The notes under the pieces were generated by a model that worked only from the letters and a program-made list of their open reading frames with translations, did not search any database and was not told where the DNA came from. Positions 11,525 to 24,179 of a DNA stretch of 64,000 nucleotides are shown piece by piece (position 1 is the first letter of the stretch; each line of letters opens with the position of its first letter). The position numbers and the translations under genes were made by a program. Source of the stretch: Physella acuta (lineage: Eukaryota; Mollusca; Gastropoda; Physidae). The stretch is from assembly GCF_028476545.1 (NCBI RefSeq), contig NW_026731985.1, positions 408,501 through 472,500 on the forward strand. The letters are read 5' to 3'.

Positions 11525-12607
11525 TTCTTTGGTGTGTCTATGTAGTGTGTCAAGTTTATATTGTGTGTCTAGTTTCTGTAGTGTGTCTAGTTTATGTAGT
11601 GTGTCTATGTAGTGTGTCTAGTTAATATTGTGTGTCTAGTTTCTTTAGTGTGTCTATGTAGTGTGTCTAGTTTCTCTAGTGTGTCTAGTTTCTGTAGTGT
11701 GTCTTGTTTATGTTGTGTGTCTAGTTTATGTAGTGTGTCTAGTTTATGTAGTGTGTCTAGTTTCTGTAGTTTATCTAGTTTCTGTAGTGTGTCTAGTTTC
11801 TGTAGTTTATCTAGTTTCTGTAGTGTGTCTAGTTTATGTTGGGTGTCTAGTTTCTGTAGTGTGTCTAGTTTCTGTAGTTTATCTAGTTTCTGTAGTGTGT
11901 CTAGTTTATGTTGGGTGTCTAATTTATGTAGTGTGTCTAGTTTATGTAGTGTGTCTAGTTTATGTTGGGTGTCTAATTTATGTAGTGTGTCTAGTTTATG
12001 TAGTGTGTCTAGTTTCTGTAGTTTATCTAGTTTCTGTAGTGTGTCTAGTTTATGTTGGGTGTCTAGTTTCTGTAGTGTGTCTAGTTTCTGTAGTTTATCT
12101 AGTTTCTGTAGTGTGTCTAGTTTATGTTGGGTGTCTAATTTATGTAGTGTGTCTAGTTTATGTAGTGTGTCTAGTTTATGTTGGGTGTCTAATTTATGTA
12201 GTGTGTCTAGTTTATGTAGTGTGTCTAGTTTCTGTAGTGTGTCTAGTTTATGTTGTGTGTCTAGTTTATGTTGGATGTCTAGTTTATGTAGTCTGTCTAG
12301 TTTATGTAGTCTGTCTAGTTTATGTTGTGTGTCTAGTTTATGTAGTCTGTCTAGTTTCTGTAGTGTGTCTAGTTTCTGTAGTGTGTCTTGTTTATGTTGT
12401 GTGTCTAGTTTATGTAGTGTGTCTAGTTTATGTTGTGTGTCTAGTTTATGTTGTGTGTCTAGTTTATGCTGGGTGTCTAGTTTATGTAGTGTGTCTAGTT
12501 TATGTAGTGTGTCTAGTTTATGTAGTGTGTCTAGTTTATGTTGCGTGTCTAGTGTCTGTGGTCTGTCTAGTTTCTGTAGTGTGTCTAGTTTATGTTCTGT
12601 GTCTAGC
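11525..12607. repeat. Minisatellite, 18-bp unit, about 60 copies
   Basis: The unit is GTGTCTAGTTTATGTAGT with frequent TTTCTG and TTGGG variants. Eighteen is a multiple of three and the unit lacks stops in several frames, so frames of over 330 codons are open on both strands. These are artefacts. Variants form larger blocks (for example at 11,880-12,240), indicating higher-order duplication. Confidence 0.97.
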
Positions 12608-13254
12608 ATTAGCTCCCAGTGAACATCAAGGAGTTAGACAAAAAGCCTCCATTCTTATTGATGACATGGATAAAAATCGTTTCGTTGAGCCATTAAAATA
12701 AATTAATTAAAAAACTTCAGAGAACTTGAATTTTGTCTTTTCCGTTTAAGGCTACATTTCGATTTATTTTCTTCAAGCCTAAATTGAAACGAAGTTGCGC
12801 ATTAATAAAACAATCAATGATTGGCTGTACTGAAACCCCGTGATCTATCTACTAAAAACCTTACTTCTAGTATCATGTACTCAAACCTTTGAGTATTTTG
12901 TACTCAAACCTAATAAGAAAATAAAAAAAGTTAAGAACATTTTTAAGCTACCGAAAACATTAAAACTAAAAACCTCAAATACATAGTCTTTAGTCAACAC
13001 AACAAAAATACTCACATTAATAACAACATTTATTTTTATAGTACCGCCTACGATTTTAAAAATATTTACTGGAACATTCGTGACTTTTCCCGCTGGGGCC
13101 CACTATTGCACTTGCTTTAGCAATCGCCAATTCTGTACATTTTTTTTACCTTAATTAATAAATGCTTCACTAATTAATCTCCATCTTCATAATTAAGATG
13201 TAAGGTTATGCAGTTTTTTTTTATCGTTAGCGGATACTTTTCTTGCTTGTGACA
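12608..13254. other. AT-rich spacer, nothing recognised
   Basis: Long A/T-rich unique sequence without ORFs or structured repeats that I can identify. Confidence 0.3.
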
Positions 13255-14245
13255 TTAGATAGATACAGGAATCGAATACTTTAATTGTGACAGATAAATC
13301 TAGATATCGAATATTTTATATTTTGACATCAAATAGTTCTAATAATCGAATACTTTGTACTGTGATATCAGAGAGATTCAGAAATCGAATACTTTGATTG
13401 TGACGAATTCTTTATATTGTGACATTAGATAGATGCCGATTTAGAATATTTTGACATAAAGTAAATCTAGATATCGATTATTTTATATGATGAAAACTGA
13501 TACATCTAGAAATCGAAGACTTTATATTGTGAGATACCATCAGATAGATCTAGAAATCAAGTAGTTTTTATCAGGGGCGTAGCGAGGGGGGGGGGGGGCG
13601 GGGGGGTGCGGACCGCACCGGGTGACACCATTTAGGGGGGTGACACCAAGGCAAAAAATAGCAAAATATATAGAGAAAAACTCGAGGGGGGGGGTGCAAA
13701 TCGAAAGTTTGAGGGGGGGGGGTGCAAATCGAAAATTTGAAAGTTTGTCCCTGGGAAGGGTCTCTATGCCTCTGGGCGGGGTGACACCATTAAGTGCCGC
13801 ACCGGGTGACACCCGATCTCGCTACGCCATTGGTTTTTATTGTTCATATAAAATAGAACTATGAATCGAATACTTTATATTGTGATATCACATAGATTTA
13901 TAATCTGAACACTTTGTATTAGGAAATAATATATATTTTGAAATCGAATACTTTATGTGTTAGCTTCTGATAGATCTACAGATCGAATACTTCATATTAT
14001 GACAACAGTTAGATCTAGGAATTGAATATTTGATTTGTAACATAAGGTAGATTTAGAAATCGAATACTTTATATGTTAGCACCAGGCAGATCTAAGAATC
14101 GAATACTCTATACTGTGACAACAGATCTAGGAATCGAATACTTCATACTGTGACAACAGATCTAGGAATCGAATACTTTATACTGTGACAACAGATCTAG
14201 GAATCGAATATTTTATAATGTGTCAACAGATCTAGGAATCGAGTA
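13255..14245. repeat. Old diverged tandem array, about 40-bp unit, split by a MITE
   Basis: Roughly two dozen degenerate units share the pattern AATCGAATACTTTATATTGT then GACA, CAGATAGATC or TAGA. The right end (about 14,110-14,245) holds younger, near-identical units. The array is interrupted at 13,572-13,832 by a hAT-type MITE. Confidence 0.8.
13572..13832. mobile_element. hAT-type MITE, family 1, copy A
   Basis: A 261-bp element with terminal inverted repeats CAGGGGCGTAGCGAG and CTCGCTACGCCATTG. It is bounded on both sides by the exact 8-bp duplication GTTTTTAT (13,564-13,571 and 13,833-13,840). Eight-base target duplications and CAG...CTG ends are typical of the hAT superfamily. It encodes no transposase; the interior is G-rich with GGTGCAAATCGAAA motifs, so it depends on a partner in trans. 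Confidence 0.92.
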
Positions 14246-16044
14246 CTTGCAGTCACCAAAACGGCCTCGACTGTGTGAGTATTTGTAGACGAGTACTGTT
14301 AAAGTACGACCTCTCGTCATGAGCAGAAGTAGGTGAGAGAACGTGTGCAGGGCAGGGGTGGGAGGGTGGGGTGGGTGGCGGTGAGCAGGCATAGGTGGTG
14401 GTGGTGGCGAGGGGTGGGGGTGGGGTAGGAAGGAGGGGTGGGTAGGAACGAAGGGTGGGGTAGGGACGAGGGGTGGGGTAACACAAGGACCAATTAGGTC
14501 GAGGGGCGTCAACGTTTGCTGGTAATTTATGACTGGAACGTGGGGAGAGTCTGAGGATCGGAGGTGGGCCGGTGGGGGGGGGGGGAGCACATGGGGGGAG
14601 GGGGATGATCACATAGGAGAATCGAACTAGAAGGTATGGATATTGATAGAGGGAGTGTGGGTTTTAAGGGAGTGAGGGTATTAACTATTAACGGAGTGAG
14701 AAAGTTAGCGAGGATATGAATTGAGTGAGAGTGGGTATTAAGAGAGGGATATGTTGATCTTATTACACTAGCAAACATGACTTGGTGGATTAGGATTGGT
14801 GTGGATGTAGCGGATGCGATGGATGTGGAGTTGGATGATCCACCTCTGTAGAGCGGCAGTCTGGCAGAAGGAAACACATCCATCGTCATTAGGTGCCACA
14901 GGCCGCGGACCAGAACCTCGCAGACTTCCAGATGATTTATGTGGCCAGTGGCGGGAATAGGGATCAAACGGCTCATTGATAAGAAATTAGTGGGCAGATA
15001 TCACGTGATTTAAGGTCGCTAGGGGTGGGGGTGGGGAGGCGTGTAACACAGACTCCCGCAGGATTTGATATAATTTATTCCAGGGGTGGTCAGCTGCTTC
15101 CCCCTCCTCCCCCCCCCCTCATCAAACCTACCTGTAGTCGCCCATGTGTTATAAATACTGAACTACAGGCTTACACTTTATACACCTATTTAATTTTTCT
15201 AGGTATTATTTTTTCTTTACATTTTTTTTTCTCCATTTTAATTTTTCTTAGTATTATTTTTCTTCTTATTTTCTTGGTATTTCTTTTTCTTAAAATAGAT
15301 TTTTCGAGATATTAATTTTTCTGGACATTAATTTTTCATGGTAGTCATTTTTAACTTTATATCAATATGATTCAACATTTAAACGTGCAAGAAACCTAGT
15401 TTAAAATTTACGAGTTCAAAGGGACATTATATGGAGATATCAAAGGGACGCAACTTTGAAATTTAAAAAAAAATCACTTAAACTTTCGCGCCTTAAAAAA
15501 CGTGCACGCGGGATGACAAAGGTAAACTTGCTTGGATCTGCCTGATTCCACGTCTGCCGCTCGCCACCCCGCCCTAATGGATTTCATGTTTACCCTGACG
15601 CAATAAAAAAGCGAATCAAATCGTTTGTCGGCCAATTAAACCTTTCCATTCGGACCACACAGATAGAGCACGTCATCTTAAGTGAATCGGGTTTTCCCGT
15701 CATCTCGAGTTAAATCGGGTTTTCCCAATTCAAATAGAAGAAAAAGCAAAACATTCATATTAAACTGATGCTAGTATGAAATGAAATATATTTGATGCTA
15801 TCAACGAGTCCTAGATACCCGTGCTAAGTGTTGCTAATGTCCTTATCTAGATCTAGGCGCAGGCCAGGCGGTGCTAAGGACCCTTGGAGTCTGTGGGGGG
15901 CCTCGCAGTATCCTCGGGTTCTACAGGTAAACTAGTTGTAAGCTAGAGGGGCGAACGTCAGCGGACAGGTGCGAGACTGGGTTCAGGTGGTCAGGGGGTC
16001 TCACGTGATGGCATTTGGTGTAGCCATACAGCACACTCGGTACT
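14246..16044. other. Gene-free spacer with G-rich and T-rich tracts
   Basis: At 14,330-14,600 the plus strand is strongly G-rich (GGGGTGGG runs); the proline-rich minus ORFs there are shadows. At 15,180-15,360 it is T-rich. A non-repetitive patch at about 15,480-15,740 is more GC-rich and could be regulatory. Confidence 0.35.
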
Positions 16045-16977
16045 TGCATAGCCTCACCCTAACCATGGGTACTAAGGTAGCCTTAACCTAGCCACAGATA
16101 CTAAGGTAGCCTCATCCTAACCACGGATACTAAGGTAGCCTCACCCTAACCATGGGTACTAAGGTAGCCTTAACCTAGCCACAGATACTAAGGTAGCCTC
16201 ATCCTAACCACGGATACTAAGGTAGCCTCACTTTAGCAATGGATGCTAAGGTAACCTCACCCTAGCCACGGATACTAAGGTAGCATCACCCTAACCACGG
16301 ATACTAAGGTAGCCTCATCCTAACCACGGATACTAAGGTAGCCTCATCCTAACCACGGATACTAAGGTAGCCTCATCCTAGCCACGGATACTAAGGTAGC
16401 ATCACCCTAACCACGGATACTAAGGTAGCCTCATCCTAACCACGGATACTAAGGTAGCCTCATCCTAACCACGGATACTAAGGTAGCCTCATCCTAACCA
16501 CGGATACTAAGGTAGCCTCATCCTAACCACGGATACTAAGGTAGCCTCATCCTAACCACGGATACTAAGGTAGCCTCATCCTAACCACGGATACTAAGGT
16601 AGCCTCATCCTAACCACGGGTACTAAGGTAGCCTCATCCTAACCACGGATACTAAGGTAGCCTCATCCTAACCACGGATACTAAGGTAGCCTCATCCTAA
16701 CCACGGATACTAAGGTAGCCTCATCCTAACCACGGATACTAAGTTAGCCTCATCCTAACCACGGATACTAAGGTAGCCTCATCCTAACCACGGATACTAA
16801 GGTAGCCTCATCCTAACCACGGATACTAAGGTAGCCTCATCCTAACCACGGATACTAAGGTAGCCTCATCCTAACCACAGATACTAAGGTAGCCTCATCC
16901 TAACCACGGATACTATGGTAGCCTCATCCTAACCACGGATACTAAGGTAGCCTCACTTTAGCAATGGATACTAAGGT
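16045..16977. repeat. Minisatellite, 29-bp unit, about 32 copies
   Basis: The unit combines GGATACTAAGGTAGCCTCAT and CCTAACCAC. Central units are almost identical. Edge units carry older variants (ACTTTAGCAATGGA, CCTAGCCAC), a pattern expected if expansion occurs in the middle. Confidence 0.97.
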
Positions 16978-18074
16978 TTCTCCTACATAACCGTCAACAA
17001 ACAAGACCAATAGCCTGGACTAAACAAACGTTACTTAACAGATACATGGCCATCAGATACATGGCCAATGGCCAAGATTACAATCTCTTACATAACCTAT
17101 AAATACATGCCCAATGGCAATCAGGTTACATCACTGCAAAAGTCGAGTCACTTCCCCCCTCCCCCCCCCCTCCCCCCCCCCCCCCCCCCCCATAAAACGT
17201 GTATTGTTAAGAGTGCTATAAAACACGTTTTTACATCAACCTGAAGTGGTATTCCCCCCACCCCATCCCCCACCCCATCCCCCACCCCCATCTTAAACAG
17301 CACCAGATGTCGCCCATACGATATTCTTTAAGCAATAATTGGATACATTACAACCGTTAACGTGCTTTGGGTGTTGGGCTTACCGTCATCTTAAGGTTAG
17401 ATACCACTGACCAACCTGGTCTTACCCCCACAACCCACCCCTACTCTGTTTCCTTTCCCCTCTTTCAAAATGAAATCCTTTGATTAAATAAACTACTAAA
17501 AATAAATGAAATTCTAATCCCATTATGTTTTTTATCGCGGGAGTGTTTTAAATGAATAGCACGCGCAATTAGGGTCAGTGTAGACGGCATAGGTACGTCT
17601 GAGTTGACGTGAGTTTACAATACGTTAATGGGAGCATGCTGGGACGTCCTGGCTAGAAAGGTCACACTGGCAGCCATTAGGGGTCACACGATGAGAGGGT
17701 GCCACCCCCGGGCTGGAGTCGGCTTTGAGCCGTGTGGGATAAATGAGTAGCATGTGCATAAACGGAGGGAAGGGAATTGGTAGCAGACGTGGACCAATAG
17801 AATCACCTGCAGCTGATTTGCTGTAGGTTTGTCTTACACGCCGGCCGCGTCTTGAGGTGTCTGTGGCGCAATCTACAGAATTCCTAATATTAATAATGGC
17901 TTTTCATTTTTAATGGCTTTTTTTTTAACGTTTTCTTAAACGCGCCGTATTCGCGTAAGCAATCAACACACGATTTAATAAGCAGGGGAAGTAAGCGATG
18001 CCAGGGTTTGAGCAAGGGAAGTAAGCGGTGCCAGAGTTTTTCGGAGATTCCAGGCTCGCGAGTTTACGGAGTTA
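16978..18074. other. Gene-free spacer with C-rich tract
   Basis: Includes a nearly pure C-run at about 17,154-17,191 and a CCCCACCCCATC repeat at about 17,255-17,290. A GC-rich non-repetitive stretch at about 17,600-17,880 has no ORF and may be regulatory. Confidence 0.3.
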
Positions 18075-18330
18075 CGACACGTGTAGATGTACAATGTAAA
18101 ACATGTGCTGGTGCCGGCACAACTTGGTGATTGGTAGATGTACACATTGTAGCTGGTACATGAACATATTGTGATTTAGCTGGTACAAATACATACCAGC
18201 TGGCACATGTACACATTGTAATTTAGCTGTTACAAGTACACTCGAGCTAATAGATGTACAAACTTGCTGGTAGATGTACATATTGTAGATTATAGATGTT
18301 GTGTACATATTGTGGTTGGCAGATGGTAGA
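18075..18330. repeat. Diverged short tandem repeat (AGATGTACA / GCTGGTA)
   Basis: About ten imperfect units of TAGATGTACATATTGTA and GCTGGTACA. The minus frame of 78 codons is a repeat artefact. Confidence 0.8.
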
Positions 18331-18404
18331 TGTACAACAGCCGTGACTGCTTGCTGTTTTTCTATCTTTACACAAGTTTAGAATCAACAAGCGCACACAT
18401 TTTA

Positions 18405-19085
18405 AACAGACGTCTTGATAGGTAAATCAACAAGCGCACATATTTTAAACTGACGTCTTGATGAGTAAAATTAACACGCAGTTGCAATATTTTAATCTGA
18501 AGTCTCAATGTATAAAATCATAACTGTTATAATATTAAATAGTTTAATCTGACGTCTCGGTGTATAAATTCAGCAGTGTTACAGCATTAAAACTGACGTT
18601 TAGATGTACAAAATCAATAAATAGTTACAGCATTAAAACTGACGTCTATATATGTAAAATCAACAAATAGTTACAGCATTAAAACTGACGTCTATATATG
18701 TAAAATCAACAAATAGTTACAGCATTAAAACTGACGTCTATATATGTAAAATCAACAAACAGTTACAGCATTAAAACTGACGTCTAGATGTACAAAATCA
18801 ATAAATAGTTACAGCATTAAAACTGACGTCTATATATGTAAAATCAACAAAAAGTTACAGCATTAAAACTGACGTCTATATATGTAAAATCAACAAAAAG
18901 TTACAGCATTAAAACTGACGTCTATATATGTAAAATCAACAGTTACAAAATTTCAAACTGACGTCTAGATGTACAAAATCAACAAGCAGTTACAGCATTA
19001 AAACTGACGTCTATACATGTAAAATCAACAAGCAGTTACAGCATTAAAACTCATGTCTATACACGTAAAATCAACAAACAGTTAC
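18405..19085. repeat. Minisatellite, 46-bp unit with a TGACGTCT core, about 15 copies
   Basis: Each unit holds GTTACAGCATTAAAACTG, then ACGTCTATATATG and TAAAATCAACA. The string TGACGTCT recurs in almost every unit and is one base off the ATF/CREB palindrome TGACGTCA. Confidence 0.95.
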
Positions 19086-19687
19086 CAAAGATTTTCTTAC
19101 ACCTGTCAGTAACACAAGAACACTTACTTTTGTAAAACAGGTAAAAACGGGAAGACAACTCACGAACAAAGGGAAGCAACTCTAGCCCTGACGTGGGTTT
19201 CACATTTCGTCTTAATGAACCGAAACAAATCATGTTTACTAAACCATTTCATCATTGTTGGACGACTGACAGGGTGTTGGCGGTAATTAAATTTTAGCGG
19301 TGTAACCAAATGGAGCTGCTATTCGATTAAATTACACCTCGACATCCTGGCAGTCTGGACTGGCCTGCTGTTTACCTGCAGTTACCTGCAGTTACCTGCA
19401 GTTTACCTGTGGTTTACCTGAGAAGTCTTCACGGATTACCACTCATGCTTGTTCCAGAATTCACCATGAAATCCCATCTTTAGAATGGCCTACGCACCGT
19501 TTCATCGAATTATTCTTAGTCTAAATAATAAAATTTAAAAAATTAAATTACTTTTTTGTTAATGTATTATTTTGATAGATTTATGTTTCACAAAATGTAA
19601 AATGAGCATTTAATTACTTGATTAAGAAATACAAATGAATTGAAAATCTGCTTTGGAAAAATTACTTTAATTAATGGCTTTCTTTCT
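19086..19687. other. Gene-free spacer
   Basis: Unique, moderately AT-rich sequence; a short GTTACCTGCA repeat lies at about 19,375-19,420. No gene seen. Confidence 0.3.
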
Positions 19688-19860
19688 TTTTGCGTTTTGT
19701 TTTATTCACAATATATTTCATGAACTTCAGTTCATTTTGCGTTTTGTTTTATTCACAATATATTTCATGAACTTCAGTTCATTTTGCGTTTTGTTTTATT
19801 CACAATATATTTCATGAACTTCAGTTCATTTTGCGTTTTGTTTTATTCACAATATAGATC
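19688..19860. repeat. Tandem repeat, 47-bp unit, 3.6 copies
   Basis: Nearly identical units with TGCGTTTTGTTTTATTCACA and the 14-bp palindrome TGAACTTCAGTTCA. Sequence identity suggests recent origin. Confidence 0.9.
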
Positions 19861-20109
19861 TAGGCCTATTTCATGAACTTCATTCCTCAATGTTCGAGTT
19901 GTTATCTTTTTTATATTAATACTGTAATCATCTTAATTTATTTTGTTTTGTTATAATTAACCTATTATTGTATAATACATTTTGTTATCACTTTTACTTT
20001 CTCGTATACAAAGCATAGTGGAGGAATTATAATCGTGCACAAAAATTAAATCGAGATTTTCACAAATGTCGATGTTTACACCTACTAAGTCAGGAAAACG
20101 TGTTTTTGC

Positions 20110-20590
20110 AATTTAGTTTGTATGTCTGTGTGTCTGTGAACACGATAACTTGAGTACCGTTTCAGTTATGTTGAAGGCATTTCGTTTAGAAGTGTAATAC
20201 TTTGTAGTTCTCTAACACTTTAGAGCGATTTCCGGTTACCGGAAGTAGTACTTGCTCTGCATTCGGTTTCTCAAAGCTACATAACTTGAATTGGGGGACG
20301 AAATTTCATATTTAAATAATGTGATTAATGCGCAGATTTCTTTCAAAATTAAAAGGGACTTTCAGTCACTGGAAGTAGTACTTTACTTGACTGGGAACAC
20401 GATAACACGAATTCTCTTACAGTTAGGCTAAAGAAATGTATGTATTAGTATAAAATCTTAAACTTTGATAACTTTCAATTTTTGAGTGAATTCCGATATC
20501 CGGAATCGGTACTTTATTTCTGGTTTCTAAAATACCGACAACATAAGTACTGTTTCAGTTAGGTGAACGAAATTTCATACATAGGTATAC
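20110..20590. repeat. Diverged repeat, about 120-bp unit (CCGGTTACCGGAAGTAGTAC)
   Basis: Three to four strongly diverged units each carry a dyad around CCGG...CCGGAAGTAGTACTT and a segment like GAACACGATAAC...TTTCAGTTAGG. It may be the remnant of a transposon with internal repeats. The family is not recognised. Confidence 0.6.
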
Positions 20591-20599
20591 GATTCTCTG

Positions 20600-20700
20600 G
20601 TTTATTTTAAATGGAGTGACCACCCCCTTATAGCCCCACCCCACGCAGACCCAATGGAGTGACCACCCAGATAACAGCCCCACCCCACGCACACTCAGAG
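20600..20700. repeat. 47-bp direct repeat, two copies
   Basis: Two units of GGAGTGACCACCC and AGCCCCACCCCACGCA in tandem. Confidence 0.75.
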
Positions 20701-20844
20701 AAGAATCAGCTCCACAGATGGTTGTAACCCAAAAACAGAAGTGCATACCTGTGCTTGGAGTGCAGAAAGGTGCGAACGGTGCAAGGTGCAACACAGGGTG
20801 CAACAGTTAATCATTAGTCAAGCATGTGGCTGCTTTTTGATGTG

Positions 20845-21120
20845 CCTCACAATATTAGACCAAACAGGACATCAAAGTCCGACCAACATCACAACATTAG
20901 ACCAAACTGGACATCAAAGTTAGACCAACATAACAATATTAGACCAAACTGGACATCAAAGTTAGACCAACATCACAACATTAGTCCAAACTGGACATCA
21001 AAGTTAGACCAACATCACAACATTAGACCAAACCGGACATCAAAGTTAGACTAACATCAGAATATTAGACCAAACTGGACATCAAAGTCCGACCAACATC
21101 ACAACATTAGACCAAACAGT
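20845..21120. repeat. Minisatellite, 42-bp unit, about 6.5 copies
   Basis: Units contain ACAACATTAGACCAAACTGG and ACATCAAAGTTAGACCAAC. The 76-codon plus frame is a repeat artefact. Confidence 0.93.
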
Positions 21121-21540
21121 ACAATATTTGAATGTCATGAAATTATCTCTCTCTACCGATGTGCCTTCATTGAATAAAACTCTTCTATCGCTTCGATCAC
21201 TGACAACTTCCCCTTACTAATACACGTAGTAAGGGAAATAAGCGTGCTAGCTTGTTAGTGTAGTGTAATGTATTATGATAGATAGGCCTACATGTAACAT
21301 TTTATTTTCGCACATCGATAAGTTCGCTTTAGTGGAGAAAATACTAGGACAGTAGCACTCTAGCACAGCTATAATCTAGAATCGACCCTGACTTCTAGTC
21401 CCCTTCCCCTCCCCTTGTTTATAAATATTAAAATAATTTTGACCCCTCCCCTCCTACGTCTCTAAAAAAATACCGCTGTGAGTGCTGATAACTATTTAAC
21501 ATGGATATTTGAAGATCATTACATTTTATGTTACGTTATG

Positions 21541-21815
21541 CAGAGGCGTAGCGATGGGGGGGGGGGGGGGGGGGGGGGGCAAGGGGGTACATATGTCCCC
21601 GGGCGCCGACCTTAGGGGGCGCCAAAATGGGTTGTAAAAACAAATTAAAGTATCATTTTAGCTGCATTTTTTCATTATAAATAGTTTGAGCGGGGGGGGG
21701 GGGGGTGCAAATCAAAAGTTTGATGGGGGGGGGGTGCAAATTGAAAATTTGCTCCCGAGGGGGCGCCAAATTGAATGTTTGTCCCCGGGCGCCGGGATGG
21801 GTCGCTACGCCTCTG
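21541..21815. mobile_element. hAT-type MITE, family 1, copy B
   Basis: A 275-bp element starting CAGAGGCGTAGCGATGGG and ending CCATCG-like GGGTCGCTACGCCTCTG. It is flanked by the exact 8-bp duplication ACGTTATG (21,533-21,540 and 21,816-21,823). The interior has long G-runs and the GGTGCAAATTGAAAATTTG motif shared with the other copies. Non-coding. Confidence 0.93.
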
Positions 21816-21879
21816 ACGTTATGCAACCAACAATTAGATCTGTCGGCAAATAGTCCGCGTAAGAAAAAGTCCCGTCACT

Positions 21880-22540
21880 AGTCGTCAGTCTCTATATTGT
21901 ATCACTACGCGCGAGAGTTTACAGAAAAAGTCAGCAACGAAACAAACTCTAATGTAGCAAATAAACAAAAGGGAGAGAAGCGGTCACAAATAAACGTAGC
22001 GGGCCCGTGTCACGGAAACACCCGAGCGGCCGCGAGAAGGTTGGCGGAAGTTGTACGAAAGCTCCCTCGGGAGAAGCTCGGCTCACGTGACCACGAGACA
22101 CTTTTGTTCAAATAAACAGTCACTGAGCTTCAAAGAAAATATCATAACAAACGAAATAGGGTGGGGTGGGGGCGGGGAGTCTAGCAAAGATCGAAGCGGG
22201 AGAATAGTTTTATTTAATGATGGCACATCGTTAGAGGGGGAGACTCGGGCAGTCTGACTGCTCGTGGATAACGCGCTGGGGTGAAGATTATTTGGTTAAC
22301 ATTTTCTCCGAGAGGGCACCTCCCCGAGGGGCTGCACGCCTCCCTGGGAGGGCGAGTCGATGACTCCCATCTGTGTGCACGTCTAGTGCCGCGTATCTTG
22401 ATAGCCCTGAATTAGGTGCGCAGGACAAGGCGCTTTCATCTTCGGCGGTTAATTAATTAGCCCGGACACCCTATAAAGCTAGGAAATTAGCGGCTTAAAG
22501 TGGATGTGCTGGGATCTGGCTCGGTGGTGAGTACTTGGTT
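21880..22540. other. GC-rich non-repetitive stretch, possible regulatory DNA
   Basis: One of the longest non-repetitive GC-rich islands in the 25-kb spacer, with TTAATTAATTAG homeodomain-type cores near 22,450. Short overlapping ORFs (68-72 codons) show no domain. A cis-regulatory element for Twist-A or CFAP44 is possible but unproven. Confidence 0.3.
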
Positions 22541-22544
22541 TATG

Positions 22545-22890
22545 TGAGGTGGTGGTACACTAGGGCTACATGTATTGTAGTACATTCAGGCTACGTGAGC
22601 TACATACAGGCTCCATGTGCTACATACAGGATACATACAGGCTACACGTATGGTGCTACATAAAGGATACAGGTATAGGGCTACATACAGGCTACATGTA
22701 TAGGGCTACATACAGGCTACATGTATAGGGCTACATAAAGGCTACGTGTATAGGGCTACATACAGGCTACATGTATAGGGCTACATACAGGCTACAGGTA
22801 TGGGGCTACATACAGGCTACACGTATGGGGCTACATACAGGCTACATGTGCTACATACATGTTATAGGGCTACATACAGGCTACATGTAT
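22545..22890. repeat. Minisatellite, about 25-bp unit, 13 copies
   Basis: Units of GGCTACATACAGGCTACATG plus TATAG, with moderate variation. Confidence 0.93.
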
Positions 22891-23522
22891 ATATTAGGTC
22901 TAACATGCGAAGAGGTGGGTTATCTTTTGATATGGTCTAGTGTTAAATAGGGTGTTATGGTTTTATTAAACGCTGCCTTTTGTTTTATTTTGTTTATCTT
23001 TATTTTTTAAAATAACATTCAGCAATTAGAATCGGTTGGCTTACATTTATAATAGGTTTTAAGTTGTAAATTTATGCTACTGCCTTTTTTAAGTACAAAT
23101 TTTGTCGTGGTTTGGAGTGGTGGTTGGGAGGGCAGCATATTCCCGTTTGACAACAGACGATGTTTCGACCAAAGGCTTCCATCAGCTTTTGCCAACTTCA
23201 CCATGCACAGAGATATAACGTAGAGGTAGCCATCTGGTCGAAAGGTGGATAATTAAAACATGGATAATTAACACATGGATAATTAACAACGTTTTGAAGT
23301 TTTTTTAACTCTATAAAATGTGAATGGGGATAATATTTATTAAAATATACGGCATGTGGAGTGTGTTATAAATATGTGGAGGGTGTTGTAAATATTGATT
23401 AAGGAAATTAGAAAGTGAAAATGTTTACGGAAGAAATTTGTTTTTCACTGGTCCAGCAGACGGAAGATTCCTTGAAACCATCAAGGCGGTGTCAAACATC
23501 TGTACGCCTCCAGACAACACCT
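22891..23522. other. Gene-free spacer
   Basis: AT-rich unique sequence with a short GGATAATTAA-type repeat at about 23,246-23,290. No gene seen. Confidence 0.3.
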
Positions 23523-23755
23523 GTGGAGGGGGGGGGGGTAGCTTTGTACCTGGTGTTGGGGCAGCCTCATGCCTATGGGGGGGAGCAGCTTTGTACCTGG
23601 TGTTGGGGCAGCCTCATGCCCATGGGGGGGGGGGAGCAGCTTTGTACCTGGTGTTGGGGCAGCCTCATGCCCATGGGGGGGTATCTGGTGTTGTGACAGC
23701 CTCATGCCCATGGATGGGGGGGGGGCAGCTTTGTACCTGGTAATGGGGCAGCCCA
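23523..23755. repeat. Minisatellite, about 55-bp unit, four copies
   Basis: Units combine a G-run, AGCTTTGTACCTGGTGTTGG and GGCAGCCTCATGCCCATGG. The overlapping frames on both strands are artefacts. Confidence 0.92.
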
Positions 23756-23814
23756 TGCCCGTGAGGTCTCACAGAAGGCGGAGCACGCAAGATCACGATT
23801 TACAGAACTCAGAG

Positions 23815-24035
23815 TCACATACACACCCCTTCACACACATACACACCCCCTCACACACACATACACGTCCCTTCACACACATACACACCCCCTCACACAC
23901 ACATACACACCCCCTCACACACATACACACCCCCTCACACACATACACACCCACACACACACACATACATACACACCCCCTCACATACATATACACACAC
24001 TCACTCACACACACTTACAATCACACATACACACA
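23815..24035. repeat. CA-rich microsatellite (CACACATACACACCCCCT)
   Basis: An imperfect CA/CCCCT array; the His/Thr and Cys/Val frames across it are artefacts. A C-run follows at about 24,096-24,108. Confidence 0.93.
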
Positions 24036-24179
24036 CATATTCATATACCAACATTCTTTATCCTACTTACCCACCTTGTTTGCCCTACCCTCCACCCCCC
24101 CCCCCCCCTCCGCCTAGATCACTGATCTAAGTGTTCAATAACTCCTTATAGAAGAGATTAAAATACGATATTTCAACTT

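Noticed and set aside
11605-12701. ORFs of over 330 codons on both strands (LDTLHK- and VCLVYV-type repeats)
   Set aside because: An 18-bp minisatellite keeps frames open. The strands are equally open and there is no gene-like flank.
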